From Tipula vernalis (lineage: Eukaryota; Arthropoda; Insecta; Diptera; Tipulidae): a DNA stretch of 64,000 bases. Within the stretch, counting starts at the first letter, position 1, and each line of letters starts with the position of its first letter. This document shows positions 12,212 through 23,415 of the stretch, piece by piece. The notes beneath the pieces were generated by a model. It did no database searches, had not been told where the DNA came from, and saw only the letters and a program-made list of their open reading frames with translations. The stretch is taken from positions 48,050,389 to 48,114,388 of the forward strand of contig OY282558.1 in assembly GCA_958295665.1 (NCBI GenBank). Direction: 5' to 3'. The translations under genes and the position numbers were made by a program.

Positions 12212-12290
12212 CTAGATATTTATATCTTGAAGTGCTTGTACATTGGCACTTACCTGGAAAGATAAAAAACAAACAACATAATTAAAATAT
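12212..12290 (-). promoter_or_regulatory. Candidate recursive splice site (ratchet point), minus strand
   Basis: On the minus strand a pyrimidine tract (tttgttttttatctttc, 12255-12280) leads into cCAG, followed at once by GTAAGTG; the junction is between 12254 and 12253. A full acceptor touching a full donor is the consensus of a zero-length recursive exon as described for giant Drosophila introns. 42 nt further on is a second donor-like CTAG|GTATAC (exon end at 12212). Inclusion of those 42 nt in phase 2 would give an immediate stop (G|TAA), so productive use would need the recursive donor. The site lies on the same strand as the confident exon at 57154-57798. Confidence 0.5.
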
Positions 12291-12871
12291 GTTTAGTTGT
12301 ATAAACAATGAGTACAATTTGAAAACAAAGTCCACTATTTTCGTGCAAATATTTTCCAATTTGTTGCGAACCATTTACGACCTTGAGCATGAAATGTGTA
12401 ATTTAAAAAATAAAATTAAGCGAATCATTTCCTCTCCAAAGTATCTAAAGTCTTATAATCTCGTGAAACCATAATTAAATAAACATTTGAGTTACCACCT
12501 TTGTAACTCTAGTCTTTTGAGAGAAAAATTTTTATTAAGGAAGTTCCTAAAAGTATATGAGCAACTTTTAGTTAGGTAGTTAGGCACGCTTATATTTTAA
12601 GTCGAATTTATTTTAATCGCAAATGGTGATTGAGTGAGCTTTCCATAGTTAGTCTAATAAAAAACATAAGTAGTCGAATATAACCCAGTTTTGAAGCACT
12701 GGAGAAATGTAAAAGATTAGTGTTTCGATATATTTGTTTGGTTTACGAACAACGCTCCTTGAAATAATAAAATTAAAAAAATTAAATATCATTAAACCAC
12801 GAAATAAACAATCGTAAAATGACAAATTATTTGGATTTAAAATTATTGTCTAGTCTAAAAAATAATATTAC

Positions 12872-12926
12872 CTAGATCTCATCCTCCTCTTCGTATGAGA
12901 CGCGCGCTCTCAATTCATTATTCATC
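12872..12926 (-). CDS. Candidate short terminal or cassette exon, minus strand
   Basis: A 55-bp GC-richer patch stands out from AT-rich surroundings. On the minus strand it is preceded by tatttggttag| (acceptor, AG at 12928-12927) and followed by ATCTAG|GTAATA. Entered in phase 2, the phase of the other candidate exons, it reads M-N-N-E-L-R-A-R-V-S-Y-E-E-E-D-E-I and then TAG at its last three bases. The acidic end and absence of Lys/Asn/Phe/Ile excess look like real coding sequence. It could be an alternative coding end, or a cassette exon carrying a stop. The pyrimidine tract is weak, and the stop adjoining the donor may be coincidence. Product not recognised. Confidence 0.3.
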
Positions 12927-12999
12927 CTAACCAAATATGCGACTTCATTAATAATAATTTTACGAGGCAATAAACATCAAAAATTATTTCCTTTAATCT

Positions 13000-14990
13000 A
13001 ATAATTCATTAAGTTAATCTTTTAACGTCAAACACAAATATTTTATTCGTGTTCCATTTGATTTAATTTTTTATTTAAACATCGCGCACAAATCATCGCG
13101 TTTCATGTGTTCATTTTGTTGTATAGTAAAAAAAGACAAATTTTTATTGATTTTGGCATCACTCATTACGCTACTAATATATAAATTTCAATTATGTATT
13201 TCAAATTACACAATTTATTTTTTATAGCTCTGCCAAATAAAATGTTTGTATATTTTATAAACTTAAACAAAAAAAAAATCTAATTGATATTCAACATATA
13301 ACAGCATTAGAAACAAAACAAAAAAAAAATATAAACTAAGAGAGAAGTCAAAAACACAAAAAAATTGTTTATTTAAAATTCTGGAAACGCAGAAAATATT
13401 GGCTAAATATAAAAAATAAAAATTTAGTTGTTTTGATTTTTGAATAGAAATTATTATTTTTTTTTTTAGTTTTAGCTTCAATATACGTCCATCTGCTGCC
13501 TACCACGATATGTGCCTACCTGACTTCTTGTGCTTCATCCGCATTGTTATGTGATATTGTTGTGTTTTGATTTATTTGTAGTGCGTTTTCAGTTTTGATC
13601 GAATGATTTATTTATTATTTGAAGATGAAGGGCTCAAATATGGACATAATATGTTTAAATAAAGTTTTCAACACTTTAACAGGAAGATATAGTAGATGTT
13701 CTGATTTTACATCTATAGTTAGAAATGTACAATTAAACCTTTAACCCCCTCCGGTACGATTTAATTAGGAAAAAATATGTTTTCATTTTAAGATTTTTAG
13801 TTATTGTTAACCAGATTTTTTCTATTTCTCATGTATGTTTTGTTCTTGTTCATTCAATATAGTTTGGTTGTTTTTTGAGTGGTGAGCATATAGATGGGAT
13901 TTGAAAAAAAAGAACAGGTTAAAAGATAAGGTTAAAATAAAATAACCCAAAGCGAAAAGATCAACAAAAAATTAACCAGTTTCGGATATCACTAATGTTG
14001 ACACTTACAAGAATAAAATCCGATTAACAAAATTTCGCTTTGAATTGTACCTCTAACCGTATCCGTGTGACTTCTACCGTATTAGTTCTAACGGTAAACA
14101 ATATGTGGTAATGATCTGTGCTATTTACACTAGTAATAAAAGATGATAAAATATTAACATAAAAAGTTCAACATTTTATTAAAAATATCTATAATTCTAA
14201 AAACAAAATTTAAGAATTAAAATATTGGTTAAAATATGTAGAATACTAAAAAGAACAAATAATGAAATATTATTATTGAGCTACAATTTTAATGGTTATA
14301 AGAGGGTCGGCCACGGGAAATCAAAATCAAATTTACAGTTGCTAATCGAATTCAAATATGGCTTCCCTATGGTTTATTTAAGTATAGCTTTAGAACCAGC
14401 AACTTACAAACGCTTAAGTTATTTTTAAATTTAGGGAAATTCGGACCTTATTAAAATAGCCAGAACCCATAGAGATTCCGCATTAAAAGCTACAATAGGC
14501 TTATGGTGCAGTTGCAGAAACGGCCTAACTTCAAAAGGAAGTTTGATCTACCTAATTATTTTATATGATATTTTTACGCTGTATTTCCTTAATTTTGATT
14601 TTTCCATTTAAAAAATTTGGCATGAAATTTGTTAAAAAAAGCATGAGGTAAAATAAATAACAGTAATTTAGGAAAAATAAGTGGTACATGCGATGCAATT
14701 CCTAAAGCGACGGGATCCTATAAAGTTAGGCTTTTATTTTTAACTACGGGGCGAAGCGGCAGTCTGCACTAAGGATTTATCGCTCCCTTATAGAGTTATA
14801 ATTTCTTAACTGAGGGATATAATTCAAACTAATTAACGAGCGAAGCGACTCGACAGTACGTTTTCATCTTCTGAATTCCAGTTTCTAGTTTCCCGCTTTT
14901 ATACAGTTCAAAATTCCAAGATGTTTCAAATTATTATGTTTTAAGAAATTTCAAATTAGTTATTCTAATTTTCTTAGGCTACCCCCCTTC
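13000..14990. other. AT-rich DNA, nothing recognised
   Basis: No gene family or clear mobile element was recognised. A short GC-richer patch at 13485-13545 has a minus-strand donor-like AAGTCAG|GTAGGC but no upstream acceptor within range. 14740-14850 contains paired motifs gcgaagcg (near 14751 and 14841) that may be remnants of an inverted or direct repeat. Confidence 0.35.
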
Positions 14991-14992
14991 AC

Positions 14993-15079
14993 GGACACAA
15001 TATTCAGTCTTCATGACTTTCAAAATTTTAACAAATTTATAAACAAACTAAACCAACGATTTAAAAATCAAGCCTTCCT
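14993..15079 (+). repeat. Direct repeat, copy 1 (about 85 bp)
   Basis: The segment from ggacacaatattcagtcttc to aaatcaagccttcct recurs at 16808-16892 in the same orientation, with only a handful of differences. The 1.73 kb in between holds a decayed AT repeat and a foldback element. The pair may be ends of a larger decayed element or two insertions of a short repeat. Neither copy has visible coding potential. Confidence 0.7.
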
Positions 15080-15599
15080 TCTGGCTCTTTCCTGGTTGGT
15101 ATCCAAGAAATGAAACGAATTTTAACATTCTGGAATTGAAATGTACATTTTAGTATTTTTAATTTTGTTTTGTAAATGTATATTTTATCGAGATACGGGG
15201 TGCAAACAAAACGGAATTTTAGACGAATCGGAATCTAGACGATTTTGGAAAATATTCAATTCTTATAGAAAACTAAAATTAAAGTAAACCCTTGCCTGGA
15301 ACCAAACAACATAAATTTGGTCAAGTCTCTATTTTAAGGCACTTTTACTTAAATTTCCACGATTAATTACGATTTTTAAGGGAGTTGACAGTGTATCTTT
15401 AAGTTGTTACGCTTAGGGCGGTGCTTATTGACCGAATATAGACAAATATGTTATTTGTCGGGTTATTTGACTGCCAAATAATTATTCAATTATGCTACTA
15501 AAAGAGGCATATTAATGGCATTGTCTGCCCCTAGAACAGTAAAAGGTTTGTAAAACGTAACTGTTTCCTCAAGTACAATAGGACAACCATCATTTGTAA

Positions 15600-16240
15600 G
15601 ACTTTGGGCGGATTTGAGTATAATTTCAAAAATTCCAAAATTTACATAAAATTCGAATGTATGTATTCAAAAAATTCGGAAAAAAATTTGAAAATATTCG
15701 AAAACATTCAAAGTATTTCAAAATTTCGAAATTTTTAAAACATTTGAAAACTTTTAACAAATTCAAAATTTAAAAAAAAAAAATCAAAGTATTTTAGAAA
15801 TTTGAAAACAGTCAAAAAATTCAAATTCGATAAAAATCGAATTCTGGGGAAGAGCTAGAATTTTATTCCATTTTTTTTAAAATTTCGAATTTTTTAAATA
15901 TTTTAAATGTTTCGAAATTCATTTTTCAAAGAATTAAATTTTTTTTAAATTTTTAATTTTTTAAGTTTTAAAATTTTTTAAAAATTTCGAATTTTTGAAA
16001 TTAAATTATGTATTGGTGTTATGAACAGGTGGCTGCTTTTTATTCCGACCAGAATTTTATTCCATTTTTTAGAAAATTTCAAATTTGAATTTTTTAATGT
16101 TTTCAAATCTTCTGAAATTTTTCAAACGTTTTTTTTTTAAATTTTGAATTTTTTTCAATAATCCAAAAAATTTAAATTTTTGAAATATTTTGAAAATTTT
16201 CAGTTTCTTTTTTATCAAGTTGTACCAATTTTCAGATTCT
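15600..16240. repeat. Low-complexity AAATTCGAAAA-type degenerate repeat
   Basis: Endless variants of aaattcgaaaa, atttgaaa and aattttt occur on both strands with no fixed period. It resembles the tracts at 6100-6430, 9420-10000 and 27040-27680, so a common origin (an old satellite or decayed transposon) is possible. Confidence 0.45.
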
Positions 16241-16367
16241 GTCCCTATAAACCTATAATTAATACAACTAGAGTGCTCCTCCCCTATTCGCTCCGCTGAG
16301 CAACTACCGGCGACACGTGCTTGCTAGGCTCGCCAATCGTCGATTCATTTATATAGTGCTGTACGGC

Positions 16368-16650
16368 TGAGCGCTCCACGAGGGATCATTGAACAATCAA
16401 GGTGATTACTCGTCAGTTCGTAAAAAAGATCGAAAATGCGTTCATTTGTTGCGTAAAATTTCTCGACTGCTCGCTCATAGTGAGCATTACTGTTGAAGTA
16501 CAACTGGGGTTTTCATCTCTTTCGGCTTTCATCGGAATTTTTTTTGAAATAAAACTGCCCACGAACGAAGTTTGGTGTAAAGTAATGATCACGGTAAGAT
16601 AAAAGAGAGCGATCACCGTGATTGATCAATGACCGCACATGGAGCGCGCA
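16368..16650. mobile_element. Foldback / MITE-like element (about 280 bp)
   Basis: The left arm at 16368-16412 (tgagcgctccacgagggatc, then attgaacaatcaaggtgat) is the imperfect reverse complement of 16605-16650 (gatcaccgtgattgatcaat, then gaccgcacatggagcgcgca). The two arms would form a hairpin of about 45 bp. The unit and its flanks (16260-16680) are markedly richer in GC and CpG than the surroundings. Overlapping short frames on both strands have no known product. No target duplication was established. Confidence 0.55.
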
Positions 16651-16807
16651 CTCGTTCAACAGGGTGACCATTATTAGAATAAAATACAATGTTCGCTTTA
16701 TTTTCGTCCTTTTGTTTACGAAATATGGCATAAAGTGTAGATAACTTTTGCGCTTACGGATCACTTTTTTGTACCATAGGGTGGGATTTTAATTTGGTAG
16801 CCTTGGT

Positions 16808-16892
16808 GGACAATATTCAGTCTTCATTACTTTTAAAATTTGAACAAATTTATAAACAAACTAAACCAACGATTTAAAAATCAAGCCTTCCT
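16808..16892 (+). repeat. Direct repeat, copy 2 (about 85 bp)
   Basis: Second copy of the repeat at 14993-15079: same order and orientation, ending in the shared aaatcaagccttccta. It begins ggacaatattcagtcttcat, lacking two bases present in copy 1. Confidence 0.7.
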
Positions 16893-16949
16893 AGTAAATA
16901 TCTTATCTGGATTAGGTTAAATAATTCTAGCTTAATTCACCAAAATAAA

Positions 16950-19900
16950 AATCAAATAAGCGATTGGCGGTTAATATCTAGTTAATGTTTTTTGCAAAAT
17001 AATACATATATTTTACAAAAACTATTAACTACGCGAAATTTCTTCTATTAGGCAGATTCAGAAAGACGTATTTGGAGAAATTGTCCCGTTTATCACCAAG
17101 GGATCACCACGTTTTCCAGAAAGATCCGCGGATTGGGCAAAATTTGAAGATTTTGTCAAACGTTGTTGTTTATAAAGATCTTGGTTGGATAAAATCTCAA
17201 ATTAGAAATAATCTCGAAAAAAAAACTCTAAAGATGCAATCTAGAACAAATCTTCACATAATGGTTTCGAGTTTTTAGAAAATGTTACTATTTCACAGTA
17301 TTACAAGACATTTTATAGTACATAAAACTGGAGTAAAGATGTTAGGCTTGTGATAAAAAATCGCATTTCTTAAAATAATAAAATAACTTTTCTCCATGAT
17401 TTAATAATAACAAAATATTTTATGCTTAAAAGGTGCTAAGCTTTCTTAATTTTAACTATCTGTTAGTATCATCACTACCGTTTTCTTCCTTCTTAACACA
17501 GTCCCGATAAAATTTCTTCGTTATTCCTACTTTAATCTTAGCATTCTGAACTGCAGTAATTTACTCTGTATTATGTTTTTTGTTGGGCTTCTCTCTGCCA
17601 AAAGATAAGTAAGACGGATTTGATTGAAGCATTGGTTTGAACAAACGGATTGCAACATTTATCCCAAAAACTCAAAATTATGACCTTTCGAGATTTTGGT
17701 TTGAAAATTTTGTGTCTCAGGATTTTATTATCGAGAAATTAGTTTTCCAGATTTGGTTTTTTGGATATCGTGGTAAAACCGTTTCATATTATGTGAATTT
17801 TATTTCATTTTTTAACGATACGTATTAGATTTATTTTCAACATCAATCAATTCATTATAGAAACGAGAGTTATATGAAAAATTTTGTGGCGGAAGGGAAA
17901 TTTTATTTTATGCTCTAGAAAACAACTTTTAGTTCGCTATAAAAATTGTTTTTATAATAAACTGAAGGTGTAATATTTACGATTAGGGAAACTGAATGCT
18001 TCGCGACTCTTTACTATTAGAAGCACAACTAAAACAAAATTATTTTCTAAACCACAACCACAGATTAAATAGCTAAGTAATGTATACAGATAGAAACCTA
18101 GAACCCAAAGACCGTATATGTAAAAACCGTGTGAAGCAAAGAATACAAAAACAAAATTCATATTTACTATCTTTTGCTTCTTTTGAATTGTGCGTATAAT
18201 ATTAACAACACGACAAAATATTTTTTTTTTTTTATAATTGCGTAAACAAATTTTATCTTTATTAGTTTACTATAATTCTGGATATGACTGCTTTTCTGTT
18301 TATACTTTATTTCCTCTTCCGTCCAATTCCAATGTACTAATCATTGAATTTTTTATTTTTAAATTTCAAAATAATCTGTTTGTTTTGATTTTTGATTGTC
18401 CCATTGGTTGTTTGTGTATAAAATGTACAACACGGCTTTTGATATAGCAAATTTTAAACAATTTATTGAATTCAGGTTTCTTAAGTAAATTTATTAAAAA
18501 TTCTGACAGGTCATTAACCATTTCAAATCCTACTATAGTTATTCCACTATTTATTGAAAATGGAAAGTATTGGTTACAAATCTGTGGCAAAAAGGCCAAA
18601 CGGCATAAGTCTAAAATTCGCATTTTTCAGGAAAACGTTTTTAAAATTAAGAGTTCTCAAAATCGTATGAGTTTTTAAAATTCTGGTTTTGTAAACGAGT
18701 AAAATTACGGTTATTTGTAGTTGCCGGAATATTACAAAAAAATGTATATGATATGAAATCGATTACACAGATTTCAAATTTGAAATAAAACGTAAAATGG
18801 AATAACTCGACTTAAGCCGTTATGCCTTGTGGCCACAGAAATACGGTTTCATATTTAAAAATTTCAGATTTGATTCAAATGAAAAATCCCCTAGAGACCA
18901 ATAGCAGTTACAATCTATCTGGTAGAAATCTTCTTAGCACTGATTTATAAAAAGCAGAATTGATCTTCGATCTCGTACGATACCAAATTTTTATGTTAAA
19001 AAATAAAAAAATGCCGCAAAAAATCTGTGGTACACTCAGTACTTAAATTAGTGAGCTCAACGGTAAAACCACACATTTTACAATGAGTTGAGATATAAAT
19101 CTTAAAGATAGAGCTGACAATTTACGACGAAATTTTTAGCAATTTAGCAAGTGTGCCACATTTTGGAAATTAGGAAAACAAATTACGAAACCGTGTTACT
19201 AATTTTCAGGATACTAACTTACAAAATCAAAAATTTCTAAATTTAAATTTTAAAGATATTTCAGACAATAACAACAAATTATATTTATCCAATTTTTATT
19301 AGAACTTCGTTAAGACTTTTTCAAATTTAATAAGGTAATCTAAAATTCGATATTTATATCTAGTTATGTTTATCTAATTTTAAAAATAAAACAATGAATA
19401 CTTTGGAAAATTTAAGACAGAAAGGATTAATTTCGGTAAAGTATAAAGAAAGTATAAGAAATGGTCATCTTAAGTACAGAGGAGAGTCCAAATTGACCAT
19501 ATCTGGAGGATGTCTGTAGATATGTATGCGTGTGTGGACGTTTTCGTATTCTCTAACTCAAATACCAGCAACTGTAGAATTATGAAATTTTGAATTTAGA
19601 TGTTGTATTTTGTGGCACATCTCCAATTATTGTGGAGCAGTGGTTTATTACATATTAGAAAAATTTATGAATATTGAAATAGCGAGGGTGAATAAACTTT
19701 GCTCTGTACAATTTGATTATGTACATATAGTATGTTGATCAGTATACTACAAAAAGGAAATAAAGGGAGTTCTGTTTGAATATTTGACAGAACTAGACGA
19801 TTTTTATTAAAAGAAAAAACAAAGAAGAATTTTATGAGAAATGTAGTGGAAATACAGTCCCTTAAAAGAATTATCGAAGTAAAGAAAATTCATGGTCCTT

Positions 19901-20200
19901 CGAGCCGGATATTTATGGAAGTAATTTGGTAAAATTGGCGATTTTCTTTTGGTTTGGAAGAAAAAAGTCAACGTGGGAGAGATAGTTGGAATTTAAAACA
20001 GGTATTTTGGATTCTTAGACATTTATCGTTTGATTAAACGATTTCAATAGATTTTGGTAACTAAAATAACAGAAATTGACAGACTTTACAGAAATTGAAA
20101 CAAAATGTACAATAGATTAATGTGATACGACGGTAGTTCATATTGTTACTTTTAGGTTAAATGATGATATTCGAAAACCCTAGATTCCGAACTTAATAAA
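16950..20200. other. AT-rich DNA, nothing recognised
   Basis: Many short open frames of biased composition occur, but none has a motif, splice-site context or recognisable domain. Some of the last kilobase (about 19700-20200) could be the unrecognisable 5' part of the BEL relic that becomes readable at 20220. Confidence 0.35.
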
Positions 20201-20219
20201 AAAAGGATTTCTACTTGGA

Positions 20220-20640
20220 AAGAACTTTCTGGATTTTTACAAACCCGTTGTAGTTTTAAATGGAGCAAAACCAATCAAAGTTTCACATATTAAGGATAAA
20301 TGTCCAAAAGTTCTAGAATGTTCGTGTCGGTTTCAAAGCCCAATGAAGTAAATTCAAAATTGGCTTGTTCGATGTATAGTCGTAGACATTCATTAGAAAT
20401 CTGTGCTCAATTTGTAAATTTGGGTCCTGACGAGAGGTATGGAAAAATAAAGGCCATGCGTAGATGTTTGAATTGTTTAAGCGATAATCATTTAGTTAGA
20501 AATTGTCAAAATTGTGGTTATAAATAACAAACCTTATTTGACATGAAAATGGGCAGTCGAAATTACAAGACGTCAAATGGAAAAAGTCAAAACGCCCCTA
20601 CTGGTACAACAGAGAATAAAATAAATTCCGAAAATACAAC
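20220..20640 (+). pseudogene. Second BEL/Pao relic: gag C-terminal region
   Basis: Around 20220-20300 there are pieces like the conserved Gag helix (F-L-x-x-R-C). From 20400 one frame reads L-x-P-D-E-R-Y-x-K-I-K-A-M-R-R-C-L-N-C-L, followed by an H-L-V-R-N-C-x-N-C-G zinc knuckle. Shortly after, in a different frame, comes an L-H-E-N-like piece that normally follows the knuckles. Frameshifts separate the pieces. It belongs to the same family as the relic at 205-2270 but is a different copy, and is collinear with the protease and RT pieces that follow. Confidence 0.7.
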
Positions 20641-20679
20641 TACTAATTCTGGTTAAAATGGTTCTACATATTTGTGCCA

Positions 20680-21242
20680 GGAAATTGTACCCAACTTTTG
20701 ACTTAGTCAAAAAATTAGGAATTAAAACCGAAAAAGGTAATAACACTATTGGTAGAATGATATTTGTAATAAAGTAGAAACCTCAATTCACTTTCGCATT
20801 GATAATTATTGTAGAAATTTGGACCAGTGGTTATTTTATTGGGAAGCGAAATATTTTGCGACATTTTGAAAGATGGTCGTTTAGAATTGTCAAAGGAACT
20901 CCCATTATTTCATAATAAAAATTTTGGGTGGGGAATTGCTGGAAAATTATTGAGTAATTCCAGCAATCAAAATTTCTTTTTATCATGAGAATCGAAAACA
21001 ACGGATGCTGGATTAGATAGTATGTTGGAAAAGTTTTGGAATATAAGAGTGCAGCTATAGTGATACAAATAAGATTCGGACAAGCGTATGAGCAACGATT
21101 TAGTGTAATACTCAGAAAAGGGATCAGACGGTGCATTTATTGTAGAATTTCCTTTTAACATGTATCGTAGCTGTAATATCGAAAAGATGTTTAGGATGGT
21201 TAAATTGGAACCATCTCATACAAAGTTTCATAAAATGTATTG
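20680..21242 (+). pseudogene. Second BEL/Pao relic: protease and start of reverse transcriptase
   Basis: About 20690-20760 has the L-V-K-K-L-G-I-K-T-E-K piece that follows the aspartic-protease active site. 20825-20960 reads I-L-L-G-S-E-I-F-x-D-I-L-K, then L-P-L-F-x-N-K-N-F-G-W-G-I-A-G, diagnostic for the BEL protease-RT linker. About 21015-21050 has an L-x-x-F-W-like piece. 21080-21170 resembles E-Q-R-F-S-V-I-L-R-K and an F-I-V-E-F-P-F piece of the RT N-terminus. Stops and shifts interrupt it. It is broken at 21242 by a 303-bp insert and resumes at 21561. The minus-strand open frames over this interval are shadows. Confidence 0.7.
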
Positions 21243-21545
21243 ATGATTGATTGATTCATTTAGTATGTACAATCAAGCCAAAGGCAAGTTTCCCGGAGAA
21301 CGCCGGCTTCGCCGTACATCCTTTTAAGAATAACAAAATCGAGGATTGAGGCAAGGTGTATTAGCAACAAAGAATCAACTCGTTTCCGGACACCTAAGTA
21401 GTTGTTAGTTAGTTATTATATTTTTTTTTGTAAAATAATTAGCGCAAGACAATACAATTTCTAACTATAAGTTCAATTACTGCTTAATATCCCGTAAAAT
21501 TGATTTAGATTCTTCGAAATAATTCCTAAAATTATATAGAAAGTA
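21243..21545 (-). mobile_element. Short retroposed insert (LINE 3' end or SINE) in the BEL relic
   Basis: The insert is flanked by a perfect 15-bp direct repeat, tcataaaatgtattg (21228-21242 and 21546-21560), as expected for target-primed reverse transcription. Read on the minus strand its 3' end is an atcaatcaatcat-type tandem tail next to the duplication. Upstream lies a GC-richer part with ggcgaagccggcgttctccg. No open frame. The length of 303 bp fits either a 5'-truncated non-LTR element or a SINE; no tRNA-like box A/B was convincing. Confidence 0.6.
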
Positions 21546-21560
21546 TCATAAAATGTATTG

Positions 21561-21830
21561 GAGAGAAAATTCCAGTGATGATTTAAAAATTTACGAGCTG
21601 CAGATCGTAACTTATGGGACGGCATCAGTGCCGTATTTTTCAACTCATGTTATCCAACAGCTTAGCTGTGAATAACTCAGAGAAGTATCCATTAGCGTGA
21701 AATATCGCGAAAACTGATTTTTATGTTTTATTTTGTAGTAGTTTCGAAGCTCTTAATGAGGTCCTTCAGAAACGAAATATCAAAGAAATTCTTCTTCTTG
21801 GAGAGCAAGAAAAAATACTTTCAACCTATT
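21561..21830 (+). pseudogene. Second BEL/Pao relic: reverse-transcriptase continuation
   Basis: Immediately after the insert's second target-duplication copy the frame reads W-R-E-N-S-S-D-D-L-K-x-Y-E-L, then V-T-Y-G-T-A-S-x-P-Y, the conserved BEL RT palm entry. After further shifts an F-x-x-F-E-A-L-N-E-V-L-like piece and a G-E-Q-like piece follow (21740-21825), corresponding to the region after the YVDD box. The active-site aspartates themselves are not readable. Beyond about 21850 similarity fades. Confidence 0.6.
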
Positions 21831-22147
21831 AAGGTACCGTTTACAAAAAGTCTGTGCTTCCTGCAAACGCGATTTTGACGATTTCTCGACTAATGACGAT
21901 AGTTTTGGCGATTATACGGAACATTTACAGAAGGTTGCTTCATCTGAAACCACCAATTTCTTTACAAAATTTGGGTCGTTGTTTATTACACATTTCTAAA
22001 ATGATTGGCAAAACTCTAATCTTCGATTGTAGTCATCAATTGTTAATCCTTGGAACAAATGATACTTGTGGAAATGTTACTTTCATTTCTTAAGTATCCG
22101 AACTACTGATTGTGGTCGAATTAATAAAAGCGATTGTAACAAAATTC

Positions 22148-22325
22148 GACTTTACCGTTGTACCCCCCTCCCCGGCACACTATGATTAAAGCAAAACAGA
22201 TTTTGTGAATTTTCGAGTTTAGCCGTAGTATGCCATCCTCAATTTTAGCTAACCGCGTTTAAATTGCAAAGACTAGTTGCTCGAGTTTAGCTAAATCTCG
22301 TTTTGCGGAACTGCAGTGTGTCAAG
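22148..22325 (+). mobile_element. Diverged MITE copy (same family as 25165-25352)
   Basis: It starts with a pyrimidine-rich counterpart of the family's left end (gtaccccc, then cggcacactatgattaaa), keeps the internal tcgagtttagcc and ctcaattttagctaa pieces, and ends with the family's right terminus gcagtgtgtc. It is clearly older than the copy at 25165. Its right end abuts the foldback element that begins at 22324. Confidence 0.5.
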
Positions 22326-22950
22326 CGGAATCAAGCATCATTATCTCCAATTTATTTAAGAAAAACGAAGCGATATTTTTAAATTTGGTTTTTAATACAT
22401 GTTCATCTAAATGTACTTCAACAATTGTTGAACAAATGAAATATGTTTATTTAAAAACAAAATAGCGGTGCAGTGGCTGATGAAAGAAAACCCATTTTGT
22501 TTAATGATCGCCATGGGCGGAAATCTACAGGTCACAACTTTCAATCTAGGACAAACAACGTTTGAAAAAAGATGTCAAAATCTAGTGAAGTATGTAGAAT
22601 TTTTTTCATCAATTAAAATTTAACGATTTTATGACCGATTTGTGCCATTTTTGTAAAAATCAATATTTTTCAAAAATCCTACGTATTCCACTAGATTTTG
22701 GCATCATTTAAAATCTTTTTCGTTTTTTGTTCTAGATTGAAAATTGTGACCTGTAGATTTCCACCCGCGGATGTAAATTAAAAAAGAGGAGTTTTCTTTC
22801 ACCAGCCACTGCACCGCAATTTTGTTTTTATATAATTAAAAATAAAATTTTCGTTTACTTCAAGACTTATAAAACGTATTAAAACCCGAATTTAAAAATA
22901 TCGCGTCATGTTTCTTAAATAAATTGGAGATATTGACCCTTGATTTCGCT
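22324..22950. mobile_element. Long-arm foldback DNA element (about 627 bp)
   Basis: Two arms of roughly 300 bp are inverted copies of each other. The outer ends agcggaatcaag (22324-22335) and cttgatttcgct (22939-22950) pair, as do tctccaatttatttaag (22344-22360) and its complement near 22915-22930. Inner pairs include ggtgcagtggctg (from 22466) with cagccactgcacc (about 22803-22815), and gaaatctacaggtcacaa with its complement near 22738-22760. The loop is about 22630-22690. Arms differ by scattered substitutions and small gaps. There is no transposase gene. The structure could extrude as a long hairpin. Confidence 0.75.
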
Positions 22951-23415
22951 CCCACAAGGTATTATTACTCCTTAATATTCAGGGCAATATTCAATGTTTG
23001 GAATCTTAGGAAATTTCTGAATTTATTTACGGTTATCTTTATCACCTCATTATGTCTTGGTTATTAAACTAATTCAAATCATAATCTCCTAAATAAATAA
23101 CCAACAAATGCAGGTTGTCTAAATTAAATTATTAATCGATTAACATCTTAAATCCAACGTTTACACGGTGTCGTCTTCGATTAAAAATACACACATAATT
23201 TTTTGTTTAAAGTTTAAACTTGAACACACACAAACATATTTATATTTGACAAATTCCAATTTAAATATTCATTTTTCATTAAAACAAAAAAAAAAACATA
23301 CACACGCGCCAATAATTCGACACTTGAACTCAAAAAGTCACAAAACAAATTTGTTTGGAGGTATTAAGAAATTTAATATTTTTTATATATGTACACATAA
23401 ACTACTTTCACTTAC

